From the NCBI RefSeq assembly GCF_022321485.1, contig NZ_JAKOGG010000005.1, positions 1 through 64,000 of the forward strand: a stretch of 64,000 bases of DNA, written 5' to 3'. The stretch comes from Shewanella electrica. Its GTDB lineage: Bacteria; Pseudomonadota; Gammaproteobacteria; Enterobacterales; Shewanellaceae. Each line of letters starts with the position of its first letter. Position 1 is the first letter of the stretch. This document shows positions 18,890-27,739 of this stretch, one piece after another. A program made the position numbers and the translations under genes. Below the pieces are notes generated by a model, which was not told the DNA's origin, did no database searches, and saw only the letters and a list, made by a program, of their open reading frames with translations.

Positions 18890-21445
18890 GTTAGTACGTG
18901 GCAACAGATAGCGCTCCACAAATTGCTCAGCACTGACTGGCCGCCCCAGCAGATAACCTTGGAATCGGCGGCAACCATGTTTCAGTAAAAATTGCAGCTG
19001 TTCGCGAGTCTCAACCCCTTCGGCAATCGCTTCGATATTGAGTGATTCACAAATCGCCAGAATCGCCTGCACAATGGCGGCATCACTCTCATCGCTGTGA
19101 ATATCACGCACAAATGATTGATCGATTTTGAGCTGGTCCACCGGCAATTGTTTTAAGTACGCCAGCGATGAATAGCCGGTGCCGAAATCATCGAGCGAGA
19201 ACTGAATCCCCGCCGCTTTGAGGCGGAGGATTTTCTCTCGCGCTGCGCGAATATCCTGCAAAATGGCGCTCTCGGTCAGTTCAATTTTGAGTCGATGCGG
19301 ATCAGCACCCGTGACGGACAAGGTCATCAGCAACTCTGACACAAAATTAACGTGGGTAAACTGTTTGGCGCTAACGTTAATGGCGATATGCACATTAGGC
19401 GGCAACAGCTGCATCTGCCACTGTACCAACTGTGAACAAGCCGCTTTGATCACCCAAGCACCAATGGATTCAATCAGACCGCAATCTTCAGCTACCGGAA
19501 TAAACACCGAAGGCGGCACTGATGTACCGTCCTCTTTGGTCCAGCGCAGTAATGCTTCCGCGCCAATCAGCTTGCCGCGCGCATCCATTTGCGGTTGATA
19601 GCAAAGATGAAACTGTTGCAGCGCTTCGGCGCGTTTCAAGGCACTTTCGATCACGTTGCGCTGCGTCAACGCTTGCTGAATGCTGGCATCGAAAAACTTA
19701 ATCGCATCCCGTCCTGTATCTTTTGCTTTGTACAGCGCCATATCAACATGGGTCATGAGAGTATCAATCGACGTTTGCGTGCCCTGAAACAGCGCACCAC
19801 CAATGCTGACAGTACAACTATAGTCGTTCAACTCGCTGGCTAATCGGTATGGTCGCGCTAGCCGGTGTTTCATCTCCCGCGCGATATCCATCGCACGTTG
19901 TTGCGCTAGCTGTGGCTCTTTACCGAGCTGACCCAGTAAGACGATAAATTCATCGCCACCAAGACGCGACACCGTATCGTTAGGGCCGATCACCGCTCGA
20001 ATACGCTTGGCCACTTCCACCAGCAATTTATCTCCCATGCCGTGACCAAAGGTGTCGTTAAGGCTTTTGAAGTTATCAAGGTCGGCCATCAATATGGCGC
20101 CATACTGCCCGTTGTGGTCGCTACCATTGAGTGCTTGACGGAACTGCTCCATCAGCATGCGCCGATTCGGCAGCTCTGTGAGCGGATCATAATAAGCCAA
20201 CTGACGGATCTGCTCCTCGGCTTGTTTGCGCTCAGTAACGTCACGCACGACGGCCACAAATACCGATTTGTACTTCATCATCCAGCTGTTCATTGTCAGC
20301 TCGATACGCCGCTCCGAGCCGTCTTTGCACAGTCCTGTGAGTTCAACCACCTTGTGCGTAAAGGGCAAATCATCACCACTCAATACGCGTTGCATTCCTT
20401 GGTTGTGTTTGGCACGTTGTGCTTGCGGTACTAACGTCGCGATGGAGTGGCCGAGGATCTCCTGTTCCTTATAACCAAAAATCACTTCAGCGCCATGATT
20501 CCAAAAAGTGATACGGCCAGTCTGATCGGTTTGAATGACCCCTTCTTGCGCAGTCGTTACCAAGGTGCGATAGCGCGTTTCGCTCTCCTTCAACGCCAGA
20601 TCTTTGGTATTTAGGTGCTCGACCATTTGATTAAAAGCGCGGCTGATGGATTTAAATTCACCGGGGAGATCTTCAAGCACTAAGGTATCGGCAGTCACGC
20701 CATGCTCCATGCGGCGAATGGCGTCATTGAGCATATTTAGCGGCCTGCTCACATTACGCTGGTTCAGATACAGCAGTAACAGGGCGAGAATTGTGCCAGC
20801 GATGGCGAGCCAAATTAACTGACTAATAAAAAAGGCTTCCATGCGCTGGTTGAGCATATCGGCTGGCAGTTTAATACTGACAATGCCCATCACATCACCA
20901 AGCTGATAGTCATCATCGGTAGCATACTGCTCGCTAATAGCAGCGGGCGCATCGGCTTGAGCACCGTGGCATTCAAGACAGCTGGCCTCGGCATGGATCG
21001 GCTGCGCGTACAAGTAATATGCTTGCCCCGCGTCATTATCAAATGCGGTAAAACTGCTTTGCTGCTCGGGATGATGGCGAAAATGTTCGATGGCTGACAG
21101 CTCTACCGCATCAGCTTGATGGTCACTATCACGAGGTTTGGCCGCCACGTTATTTAAACTGAAACCTGAGCGATCTAGCTGCGCCGCTGCGGCAGCAATT
21201 TTACTGAGTGCATGCGCGGGCAAAAAGCCAAGTGTTTGCTGATTGATCGGCAATCCACTAGCAACAAACTGTTGCTGATACACGCTCTGGCTGGCCATCA
21301 ATACTGACTGCAACTGCTGCGCGGTATTGAGTAATTCACGCTCTCCTTGCTGTTTGATATTTTGATACATAAACGCCTGCATCAAAATAAACCCAATAGC
21401 AAACACCGAGAATACGGTCAGCAACAACTTTGTTCTAAGTGACAT
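18872..21445 (-). CDS. GGDEF/EAL protein with haem-binding DUF3365 sensor, HAMP and PAS
   Basis: 857 aa from the ATG at 21445 (AAGGA eight bases before). N-terminal membrane helix, then a periplasmic DUF3365/Tll0287-type domain with the c-type haem motif CLECH at about residues 155-159, a second helix (about 205-227), HAMP, PAS (ESETRYRTLVTTAQEG), GGDEF with an intact RLGGDEFIVLLG, and EAL with intact AEALLRW and DDFGTGYSSLAYLK. Both catalytic domains look active, so it may make or degrade cyclic di-GMP in response to a redox or gas ligand at the periplasmic haem. Convergent with cysZ. Two identical palindromes lie upstream. Confidence 0.9.
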   Translation of the reverse strand: MSLRTKLLLTVFSVFAIGFILMQAFMYQNIKQQGERELLNTAQQLQSVLMASQSVYQQQFVASGLPINQQTLGFLPAHALSKIAAAAAQLDRSGFSLNNVAAKPRDSDHQADAVELSAIEHFRHHPEQQSSFTAFDNDAGQAYYLYAQPIHAEASCLECHGAQADAPAAISEQYATDDDYQLGDVMGIVSIKLPADMLNQRMEAFFISQLIWLAIAGTILALLLLYLNQRNVSRPLNMLNDAIRRMEHGVTADTLVLEDLPGEFKSISRAFNQMVEHLNTKDLALKESETRYRTLVTTAQEGVIQTDQTGRITFWNHGAEVIFGYKEQEILGHSIATLVPQAQRAKHNQGMQRVLSGDDLPFTHKVVELTGLCKDGSERRIELTMNSWMMKYKSVFVAVVRDVTERKQAEEQIRQLAYYDPLTELPNRRMLMEQFRQALNGSDHNGQYGAILMADLDNFKSLNDTFGHGMGDKLLVEVAKRIRAVIGPNDTVSRLGGDEFIVLLGQLGKEPQLAQQRAMDIAREMKHRLARPYRLASELNDYSCTVSIGGALFQGTQTSIDTLMTHVDMALYKAKDTGRDAIKFFDASIQQALTQRNVIESALKRAEALQQFHLCYQPQMDARGKLIGAEALLRWTKEDGTSVPPSVFIPVAEDCGLIESIGAWVIKAACSQLVQWQMQLLPPNVHIAINVSAKQFTHVNFVSELLMTLSVTGADPHRLKIELTESAILQDIRAAREKILRLKAAGIQFSLDDFGTGYSSLAYLKQLPVDQLKIDQSFVRDIHSDESDAAIVQAILAICESLNIEAIAEGVETREQLQFLLKHGCRRFQGYLLGRPVSAEQFVERYLLPRTNKKRSR

Positions 21446-21533
21446 TGGTCCATCCTTGTCGACCACATCAGTCCTACGGCAGGTGCGAACAAGTCTGGGC
21501 GACATTCCGGATGAGTCAGCAATAGTCATTCAA

Positions 21534-21571
21534 GTTAGCTAACGGTAGCGGTAGCGATGCCATTAGCTAAC
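21534..21571. promoter_or_regulatory. Paired TTAGCTAA palindromes upstream of GGDEF/EAL gene
   Basis: GTTAGCTAAC (21534-21543) is repeated as ATTAGCTAAC (21562-21571). Each is a near-perfect palindrome, and the centres are about 28 bp apart, close to three helical turns. Placed 90-125 bp before the leftward gene this looks like a double operator; the protein is unknown. Confidence 0.4.
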
Positions 21572-22040
21572 AATGCATACGGTGGCGACACATTGCTTAT
21601 GAATGCGGCGGCCGCGTTGCATTTTTGCAAAGCGTTCATCATCCACGGCGTGCTATGCCTTACTTGCCACCGCCAGGTAACCATACCGAGCGCGCACAGG
21701 ACGTTCTCGCAGCGTCCCTACAATAAAATCTCAACTAAAATTCAAGCAACTGTTGATTTTTTGATTAACGTTTGCGAGCCAAAATATCCTAAAAATGTCG
21801 TACATTCATTAATATTTTGCACAAAATTTAGCTAATATTGTCGCCTCATCACTTGCCTTACCAAAGCCCCTAAGGTGACAGAAAATATTAGTCCTTACTT
21901 AATTTAAAGTGCCGCACACGAGTTCAGAAATAACGAATGTAAATCTAATAACCAAATCGAATATAGAAGAACAAACATTCACTTCTCATCACCGCTTTGG
22001 GCATTATCCTAAGGAAGTTAATTAAAGGAGCTATTGAGCT
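21572..22040. other. cysK upstream region
   Basis: About 470 bases without a supported gene. The last 300 bases are AT-rich and should hold the cysK promoter and CysB sites, but no clear motif could be fixed. The ribosome site AAAGGAG stands ten bases before the cysK ATG. Confidence 0.4.
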
Positions 22041-23009
22041 ATGAGCAAAATCTTCGATGACAACTCGTACACCATTGGTAACACACCACTGGTCCGTTTA
22101 AATCGTGTTAGCAACGGCAATGTGCTAGCAAAAGTTGAATCCCGGAACCCAAGCTTCAGCGTTAAATGCCGTATCGGTGCCAACATGATTTGGGACGCGG
22201 AGAAGAAAGGCCTGCTCACTAAAGACAAGGAACTGATTGAGCCAACCTCTGGCAATACCGGTATTGCGCTTGCCTATGTAGCAGCCGCCCGCGGTTATAA
22301 ACTCACCCTGACCATGCCTAACACTATGAGCCTCGAACGCCGTAAATTGCTAAAAGCACTCGGCGCCAACTTAGTGCTAACCGAAGGCGCGAAAGGGATG
22401 AAAGGCGCGATCGAAAAGGCAGAAGAACTTCGCCAAGCCGATCCAAGCAAATACATCATTCTGCAGCAATTCGCTAATCCTGCTAACCCTGAAATCCACG
22501 AAAAAACAACCGGTCCAGAAATCTGGAATGATACCGATGGTAACGTTGATGTTGTGGTAGCGGGTGTAGGTACTGGCGGTACTATTACCGGTATCAGCCG
22601 TTACCTGAAGAAAACCAAAGGTAAAGCCATTACTTCTGTCGCAGTTGAACCGGCTGAATCACCAGTAATTGCCCAAACCCTAGCGGGTCAACCAGTACAA
22701 CCTGGTCCACACAAAATCCAAGGTATTGGTGCTGGCTTTATTCCTGGCAACTTAGATCTGGAATTGATTGACCGCGTTGAACCTGTAACCAGTGACGACG
22801 CCATCGCGATGGCACATCGTTTGATGAAAGAAGAAGGTATTTTAGTGGGTATCTCTTCTGGTGCAGCGGTTGTTGCTGCAAACCGCATCGCTGAACTGCC
22901 AGAATTTGCAGGCAAACAGATTGTGGTTATCCTGCCATCTGCCGCCGAACGTTATCTGACTTCTCCACTGTTTGTCGGTCAATTCGGCGACATGGAAAAC
23001 GTGCAGTAA
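22041..23009 (+). CDS. cysK: Cysteine synthase A (O-acetylserine sulfhydrylase)
   Basis: 322-aa PLP enzyme that makes cysteine from O-acetylserine and sulfide. Lys42 (NPSFSVKCR) is the Schiff-base lysine; [11 protein letters not shown] is the substrate-binding loop and VGTGGTITG binds the PLP phosphate; the C-terminal GISSGAAV is also typical. Length and motifs fit CysK rather than CysM. Followed by a strong terminator, so it is a single-gene unit; functionally linked to cysZ nearby. Confidence 0.96.
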   Translation: MSKIFDDNSYTIGNTPLVRLNRVSNGNVLAKVESRNPSFSVKCRIGANMIWDAEKKGLLTKDKELIEPTSGNTGIALAYVAAARGYKLTLTMPNTMSLERRKLLKALGANLVLTEGAKGMKGAIEKAEELRQADPSKYIILQQFANPANPEIHEKTTGPEIWNDTDGNVDVVVAGVGTGGTITGISRYLKKTKGKAITSVAVEPAESPVIAQTLAGQPVQPGPHKIQGIGAGFIPGNLDLELIDRVEPVTSDDAIAMAHRLMKEEGILVGISSGAAVVAANRIAELPEFAGKQIVVILPSAAERYLTSPLFVGQFGDMENVQ

Positions 23010-23030
23010 TTCATTACCGCTCAGATGACA

Positions 23031-23058
23031 AAAACCCGCTGTCCGCAGCGGGTTTTTT
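23031..23058 (+). terminator. Terminator of cysK
   Basis: AACCCGCTG stem against CAGCGGGTT, followed by TTTTTT. Confidence 0.9.
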
Positions 23059-23098
23059 AATGGGCGACATTCAGCGTAAATCATCACAGCATGAGATA

Positions 23099-23950
23099 TT
23101 AAGCGCTAACCTTTCTCGCTAACAGCGTGGCAAAACGCAGCTTAATACGATTGCCCTGCTCATCCAATTTATGCAACTCACCAACGTGTTCATTGTATTT
23201 CACAATATCCCAGCCAGCGTAGTAGTTAAGTAGCTCATTTTCTTTAAAACAAAATGGGAAGCCAACATTACATGGATAGTCCGCAGTATCCATCGCTGAC
23301 ACGATCAGGTTTACCCCGCCCTCTTTAGTGTGCTGCTGCATCTGGCGAATTAAATTCGGCACCGTGGCTGGCGGTAAAAACATCATCACCACCGTTGAGA
23401 GCATAAAATCATAATCGCCCTCGATAACTAAGCTTGAGAGATCGTGCTCATCAACGCGGATATTGCTGATTTGCTCGGCATCAATAATGCGCTTGACGTT
23501 GGCAATGCTCAAACTATTACGGTCATAACCTTGTACCGCAAAACCTTTGAGGTTGAGATACAAACTATTGCGACCATTACCACAACCGAGATCAAGTGCT
23601 TTACCGCCATTCAAATAAGGCATAGCGGCAATCACTTCAGAATGGGTGCGGGTCAATTGATGTCGGTAGCCATAGTAGTCCTCAGCGCTACACAACAGCT
23701 CCAATTGCAGTTTTACATCGGCCGAACTGGTCAGCTCGGCTAATTCAGCAACGGCAATCGGTGCTAACTTGCTAGCGGCCGTCACTTGTTGCCGTTGCCC
23801 ATTTAGCGATAACTCGAGTGAACCTTCACTGACATGAAACAGCAACCAACTGGACGGTGCCGTTGAGGCAATACTCGTTAGGGTTTCAGTTAATTGGGCA
23901 TGATCAACAACAGGCGTGGTGCGATAGCTGATTAACGACGCTTGGGACAT
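23099..23950 (-). CDS. tehB: TehB-type SAM-dependent methyltransferase with N-terminal DUF1971
   Basis: 283 aa from the ATG at 23950, which has GAGG five to six bases before it. Residues 1-90 form a DUF1971-like beta domain; the rest is a class I methyltransferase with [15 protein letters not shown] (SAM-binding motif I), a [11 protein letters not shown] acidic loop and VVMMFLPP. The two-domain form matches H. influenzae TehB (286 aa), unlike the short E. coli protein. TehB detoxifies tellurite by methylation. Single gene between cysK and ibpA terminators. Confidence 0.88.
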   Translation of the reverse strand: MSQASLISYRTTPVVDHAQLTETLTSIASTAPSSWLLFHVSEGSLELSLNGQRQQVTAASKLAPIAVAELAELTSSADVKLQLELLCSAEDYYGYRHQLTRTHSEVIAAMPYLNGGKALDLGCGNGRNSLYLNLKGFAVQGYDRNSLSIANVKRIIDAEQISNIRVDEHDLSSLVIEGDYDFMLSTVVMMFLPPATVPNLIRQMQQHTKEGGVNLIVSAMDTADYPCNVGFPFCFKENELLNYYAGWDIVKYNEHVGELHKLDEQGNRIKLRFATLLARKVSA

Positions 23951-23979
23951 AACAACCTCAATAGAATGGCATAACAACG

Positions 23980-24008
23980 ACAAAGCCAGTCACGAAGACT
24001 GGCTTTGT
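23980..24008 (-). terminator. Terminator of ibpA
   Basis: 12-bp stem ACAAAGCCAGTC (23980-23991) against GACTGGCTTTGT (23997-24008), lying 24 bases after the ibpA stop; no long T run. Confidence 0.7.
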
Positions 24009-24032
24009 ACTACGCGAATGAATCAGCTTAGC

Positions 24033-24485
24033 TTATTCGCTTTGGCTGTCAGCTTCCAACACTTTGCCGGAACCAATTTCAATTTTGCGAGGTTTCATCG
24101 CTTCTGGAATTTCACGCACTAAATCGATATTAAGCAAACCATTTTCTAAATGGGCGCCAGCAACGGTGACATAGTCCGCCAGTTGGAAGGTCCGTTCAAA
24201 GCCGCGTTCTGCAATGCCCTGATACAGATATTGGCGTTCTGGTTGTTGCTCAGCTTTAGTGCCTTTTACCAGCAATTTTTCCCCTTCGCTGGTGATTTCC
24301 AACTCATCCATGGCAAAACCTGCCACAGCCATAGTGATACGGTATTGGTTGTCACCTAACAGTTCAATGTTATATGGGGGATAGCCAGCATTACCATTGT
24401 TGGCGGCAGCATGTTCTGCCATACGAGCCAGACGATCAAAACCAATGGCGCTGCGGTAAAGTGGGGTCAAATCATAGTTACGCAT
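24033..24485 (-). CDS. ibpA: Small heat-shock protein IbpA (Hsp20)
   Basis: 150-aa alpha-crystallin-type holdase that binds aggregating proteins under heat stress. It starts [19 protein letters not shown] as in IbpA/IbpB, has the alpha-crystallin core ([20 protein letters not shown] ... [17 protein letters not shown] ... [15 protein letters not shown]), and the C-terminal IxI motif in RKIEIGS. Only one copy here (E. coli has an ibpAB pair). Its 5' end has a sigma-32 promoter and a ROSE-like thermometer, described separately. Confidence 0.93.
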   Translation of the reverse strand: MRNYDLTPLYRSAIGFDRLARMAEHAAANNGNAGYPPYNIELLGDNQYRITMAVAGFAMDELEITSEGEKLLVKGTKAEQQPERQYLYQGIAERGFERTFQLADYVTVAGAHLENGLLNIDLVREIPEAMKPRKIEIGSGKVLEADSQSE

Positions 24486-24489
24486 AATT

Positions 24490-24510
24490 CATATCCTCGT
24501 AAGCAATATG
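24490..24510 (-). promoter_or_regulatory. ROSE-type RNA thermometer hairpin over the ibpA ribosome site
   Basis: The transcript here reads CAUAUUGCU-UACG-AGGAUAUG: CAUAU pairs with AUAUG, the conserved UUGCU pairs with the Shine-Dalgarno AGGA leaving one bulged G, and the loop is UACG. This is the arrangement known for ROSE thermometers that block translation of small heat-shock genes at low temperature. AGGA (complement of 24494-24497) is eight bases before the ATG. The whole leader is about 120 nt and contains a further hairpin GACCG...CGGTC near 24550-24570. Confidence 0.75.
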
Positions 24511-24615
24511 TTTAAAAATAGCGGGCCGATAGTTCGCACCCTAGTGGTTAATACGACCGCCCAATGGCACGGTCTTTTGGGTTTGTCGTAGCGCTCTTCA
24601 CTGCCGACAATGAAT

Positions 24616-24643
24616 AAATGGGGTGGCTAAAATGGTTTTCAAG
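24616..24643 (-). promoter_or_regulatory. Sigma-32 heat-shock promoter of ibpA
   Basis: On the minus strand: -35 CTTGAAA (24637-24643), 13-bp spacer, -10 CCCCATTT (24616-24623). Both boxes match the RpoH consensus (CTTGAAA / CCCCATnT). Confidence 0.9.
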
Positions 24644-24815
24644 TGAATATTTACCAATTGCGCAATTTTTAACCAACCCGCAAGTTTTTGACTGCCCCAT
24701 GTGCGCCACCGCTTGAATAGTTCTAATTATTCGAACTCAACAGCCCATATTAGCGGCTTTTTATGTTCTTAAATCGTTTATACACTACTCACTCTTACAG
24801 CAAAGAGGTGATGTT

Positions 24816-25823
24816 ATGGGATTACTACAAGCAGGCAAATGGGTCGATCAGTGGTACGACACCGAGAAAACCGATGGCAAGTTTGTCAGGGAAAATGCCC
24901 AATTCAGAAACTGGGTCACTGCCGACGGTAGCGCAGGCAGCACTGGCCGCGCCGGTTTTAAAGCGGAAGCTAACCGCTATCATCTCTACGTGTCATTAGC
25001 TTGCCCTTGGGCACACCGCACGTTGATCTTCCGTGAATTGAAAGGCTTACAGCAGTTGATTCCGATCACTGTGGTAGAGCCGCATATGCTAGCTAATGGC
25101 TGGGAGTTTGCCGGACCAAATCAATCGGAAAATGCTCATCATATTGCTGGCGCCAACGCTGATCCGCTGTTTGATAAAGATTTCCTGTATCAACTCTATT
25201 TGGAAGCTGACCGCAATTATAGTGGCCGCGTGACGGTGCCAGTGTTGTGGGATAAGCAGCAACACACCATCGTGAGTAACGAGTCAGCCGATATTATTCG
25301 CATGTTCAACTCAGCGTTTAATGAGCTAACAGGCAATAACACCGATTATTATCCCGAAGCACTACGAGCCAAAATTGATGAATGGAACGCGCTAATTTAT
25401 CCCAACATCAACAACGGCGTTTACCGCGCCGGCTTTGCCACACAACAAGCAGCCTACGAGCAAGCGTTCGATGATGTGTTTACCACCTTGGATAAGCTTG
25501 AACGCCATCTGAGCCAACAGCGCTATTTAGTGAACAACCAGATCACCGAAGCTGACTGGCGGTTATTTACCACGTTGATCCGTTTTGATGCCGTTTACTT
25601 TGGTCATTTCAAAACTAATTTACGTCGCATCGCCGATTATCCAGCGATTGCCGCTTATGTGCGTGAACTGTATCAGCAGCCCGGTATTGCCAGCACGGTG
25701 AACATTGAACACATCAAGCAGCATTATTATTTCAGCCATGACAGCATCAACCCAACGCGGGTCGTGCCCAAAGGCCCTGCGCTGGATTTCGATGCGCCGC
25801 ATCAACGAGACAATTTGCGCTAA
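24816..25823 (+). CDS. yqjG: Glutathionyl-hydroquinone reductase (GST family, YqjG-like)
   Basis: 335-aa Xi-class glutathione transferase. The catalytic motif is ACPWAHRT (cysteine near residue 62), which in this class removes glutathione from glutathionyl-hydroquinones; the N-terminal extension with FxNWV-like text and the C-terminal all-helical domain (TLDKLERHLSQQRYLVNNQITEADWRLFTTLIRFD) fit YqjG (328 aa in E. coli). Ribosome site AGAGGTGATGTT. Convergent, with only four bases between its stop and the next gene's stop. Confidence 0.9.
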   Translation: MGLLQAGKWVDQWYDTEKTDGKFVRENAQFRNWVTADGSAGSTGRAGFKAEANRYHLYVSLACPWAHRTLIFRELKGLQQLIPITVVEPHMLANGWEFAGPNQSENAHHIAGANADPLFDKDFLYQLYLEADRNYSGRVTVPVLWDKQQHTIVSNESADIIRMFNSAFNELTGNNTDYYPEALRAKIDEWNALIYPNINNGVYRAGFATQQAAYEQAFDDVFTTLDKLERHLSQQRYLVNNQITEADWRLFTTLIRFDAVYFGHFKTNLRRIADYPAIAAYVRELYQQPGIASTVNIEHIKQHYYFSHDSINPTRVVPKGPALDFDAPHQRDNLR

Positions 25824-25827
25824 GGCG

Positions 25828-26070
25828 TTAATAAGCTTCTACAGCATCTACAGCAATACCGTAAAATTCGGCCACTTGCTGTAGTTGCTCATCGTTTTCC
25901 AACGGCAATTGCCAACTCACTGAGCCAACATTAGCAACTAACAGATTGGCAGTGCTGATTAGGCGTAGGTCTTCAGCGAATACTTCAAGAATTGCCCCAG
26001 ACGGCTGTAGACGTACTTGCAGTTGTTGTGGCGTTAGAATGAGCTTCGCGTGGGTCAGATTAAGCAACAT
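25828..26070 (-). CDS. Small conserved protein, probably DUF3389
   Basis: 80-aa soluble protein, no signal peptide or membrane span. The pattern KLILTPQQLQVRLQ ... LISTANLLVANVGSVSWQLPLENDEQLQQVAEFYGI resembles the DUF3389 family found in Shewanella and Vibrio; this is from memory of the family and not a search. Function unknown. It is downstream of slyD on the same strand but behind a terminator, so read-through or a weak promoter must serve it. Confidence 0.6.
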   Translation of the reverse strand: MLLNLTHAKLILTPQQLQVRLQPSGAILEVFAEDLRLISTANLLVANVGSVSWQLPLENDEQLQQVAEFYGIAVDAVEAY

Positions 26071-26098
26071 AGTTGCCCCTTTTGAGTCGTCTATATAT

Positions 26099-26126
26099 CA
26101 AAAAAGCCCGTAGTTACGGGCTTTTT
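26099..26126 (-). terminator. Terminator of slyD
   Basis: GCCCGT / ACGGGC stem with flanking A and T runs on both sides; about 20 bases after the slyD stop. Confidence 0.85.
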
Positions 26127-26147
26127 CAGTCACTCAGCACATGTGGC

Positions 26148-26630
26148 TTAGTGGTGATGACCACCAGCACCGTGAGCGTGACCGTGCGCGACTTCTTCTT
26201 CAGTCGCATCACGCACGCCAGCAACAGTCAGGTCAAAGGTCAACTCGCGGCCAGCTAATGGATGGTTAGTATCCACAGTCACCATAAATTTACCCACTTT
26301 CAGTACGGTAACTTGACGTTGGCCTTGGTCAGTATTCACTACCGCTACCATGCCTGGTTTCCACACTTTAGCGCCTTGCAGGTGTTTTACTGATACACGT
26401 TGTTCAGCGTCAGCTTGGCGTTCACCATAAGTTTCACTGGCTGGCAGTGTAACTGAGAAACTATCACCTTCGGCTTTGCCTTCCAGTGCTTTCTCAATAC
26501 CTACCATCATACCGTTATAACCGTGCAGATAAGCAATCGGTGCGCTACCCTCGTTAGTTTCCAGCACATCGCCTTGTTCATCACGCAGGGTGTAAGTCAG
26601 TTGTACCACTTTGCCTTTAGCAATCGTCAT
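26148..26630 (-). CDS. slyD: FKBP-type peptidyl-prolyl isomerase SlyD
   Basis: 160-aa cytoplasmic prolyl isomerase/chaperone and metal-binding protein. The FKBP core (YTLRDEQGDVLETNEGSAPI, LHGYNGMMVGIEKALEGK, ASETYGER) contains an inserted IF domain, and NHPLAGRELTFDLTV is the strongly conserved SlyD end. The C-terminus HGHAHGAGGHHH is a short histidine-rich tail that binds nickel and zinc. Shorter tail than E. coli SlyD (196 aa), usual for marine relatives. Confidence 0.95.
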   Translation of the reverse strand: MTIAKGKVVQLTYTLRDEQGDVLETNEGSAPIAYLHGYNGMMVGIEKALEGKAEGDSFSVTLPASETYGERQADAEQRVSVKHLQGAKVWKPGMVAVVNTDQGQRQVTVLKVGKFMVTVDTNHPLAGRELTFDLTVAGVRDATEEEVAHGHAHGAGGHHH

Positions 26631-26791
26631 GGTTGTTCCTTTAAGCCAGCCAAAAATTTCGCGCTAGTGTAGCAAAGCTCTATCGAAGGTGCGAGTGTGC
26701 ACAGTACAGCAACTATGCAACCACATATGCAATCATAAACAGATAGACACGATCAAAATCGGCCAGCTCAACTCATGCGCAGGCCTCGGCG

Positions 26792-27664
26792 CTATTGCCC
26801 AGCGCCAGGCACAATAGAAAGATGTTCAAGCTGCTCTAACACCGCATGATTCTTCAGTGCCAATTGACACACACCTGAGCTGATCTTGTGCTCTTGGGAA
26901 CAATCGACACTCCAACTGCGTAGCAGGTAGGCAGCAAGTGCAGCATTAGATTGCAAAATCAACTGACCATCACGCATACCGTAGTCCAGCGCAATAGCTT
27001 CTGGATGCCGCAAACTCGGATGAGGCACCACCACTAATTCAATCGGCGTCAGCCACGCGGTATCCGCCGCAGGTTGTTCATGCTGTGCAACGGCGAGCTG
27101 CTCTTTTCTGACCTGCTTAATCCGCGTCACCACAAAATCGGTGAACTGTTTGTGAGTACGATCGTAGGCGCGTACGTGCCAACGCTGGCCGTTGTTGATC
27201 AATATGTGCGGCACAATTTCCCGCACGTTTTCACCCGATGAAGTTGAGACATAGCTGATCTGTAATGCCGCGTTTTGCTGAATCGCCCGCATCACGGCGG
27301 CGATGATATCTGGCTTAGGTTGAATGAGTTGTTGCGCATCAATACACACTTGGCTCGGCACGATTGGTTGCGACAGCCCGTCACCGAAGCCGCGGGCTAA
27401 GCCGCTAAGAATGGCTTGCGGATCATGTTCAAACAATGCGCTAAATTGGGGTTGCCGTTGGTAGTGGCGTGTTGGATGCACCAATTTGAGATTGTCCGGC
27501 GCTAACTCGCGGTACAGTGCCAAGTCACGTGTGGCCGCCGCTAAACCGGTGGCAAATTTAGTGATCAAATCTTGGCGACTGATCTGGCCGAAATACTGTA
27601 AACAAAAGTCGATAAAGGCGAGGCGCTGCTTCTGCGCGTGATTGAGTTCGTCCAGACGAGACAT
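26792..27664 (-). CDS. WYL-domain transcriptional regulator of the BrxR/CapW type
   Basis: 290-aa regulator. N-terminal winged helix-turn-helix (RLAFIDFCLQYFGQISRQDL ... AATRDLALYRELAPDNL), a middle segment YQRQPQFSALF, then a WYL domain (LQISYVSTSSGE ... RWHVRAYDRTHKQFTDFVVTRI) and a WCX-like C-terminal part. This order and the TRD-YRELAP text match BrxR/CapW, repressors that control BREX, CBASS and other phage-defence islands. No defence genes are adjacent: the neighbours are mltB-like and slyD. A perfect dyad stands 20 bases upstream, so it probably represses itself. Confidence 0.8.
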   Translation of the reverse strand: MSRLDELNHAQKQRLAFIDFCLQYFGQISRQDLITKFATGLAAATRDLALYRELAPDNLKLVHPTRHYQRQPQFSALFEHDPQAILSGLARGFGDGLSQPIVPSQVCIDAQQLIQPKPDIIAAVMRAIQQNAALQISYVSTSSGENVREIVPHILINNGQRWHVRAYDRTHKQFTDFVVTRIKQVRKEQLAVAQHEQPAADTAWLTPIELVVVPHPSLRHPEAIALDYGMRDGQLILQSNAALAAYLLRSWSVDCSQEHKISSGVCQLALKNHAVLEQLEHLSIVPGAGQ

Positions 27665-27665
27665 T

Positions 27666-27718
27666 AACGGGCTTCCTTAACGTGTTAACAAAGGCTCATT
27701 GTTAACTGAAAACCCGTT
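27666..27718. promoter_or_regulatory. Nested dyad, candidate operator of the WYL regulator
   Basis: Inner repeat GTTAACAA (27684-27691) and TTGTTAAC (27699-27706) with a 7-bp spacer are perfect inverted arms; outer arms AACGGG (27666-27671) and CCCGTT (27713-27718) extend the symmetry around the same centre. The dyad begins two bases before the regulator's start codon, covering its ribosome site and promoter. Regulators of this family bind such dyads at their own promoters. Confidence 0.6.
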
Positions 27719-27739
27719 ACCTCGCAATCATTTTGATTA

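Noticed and set aside
21557-21835. Plus-strand frame of 92 codons before cysK
   Set aside because: No ribosome site, no family resemblance, and it runs into the AT-rich promoter region of cysK.
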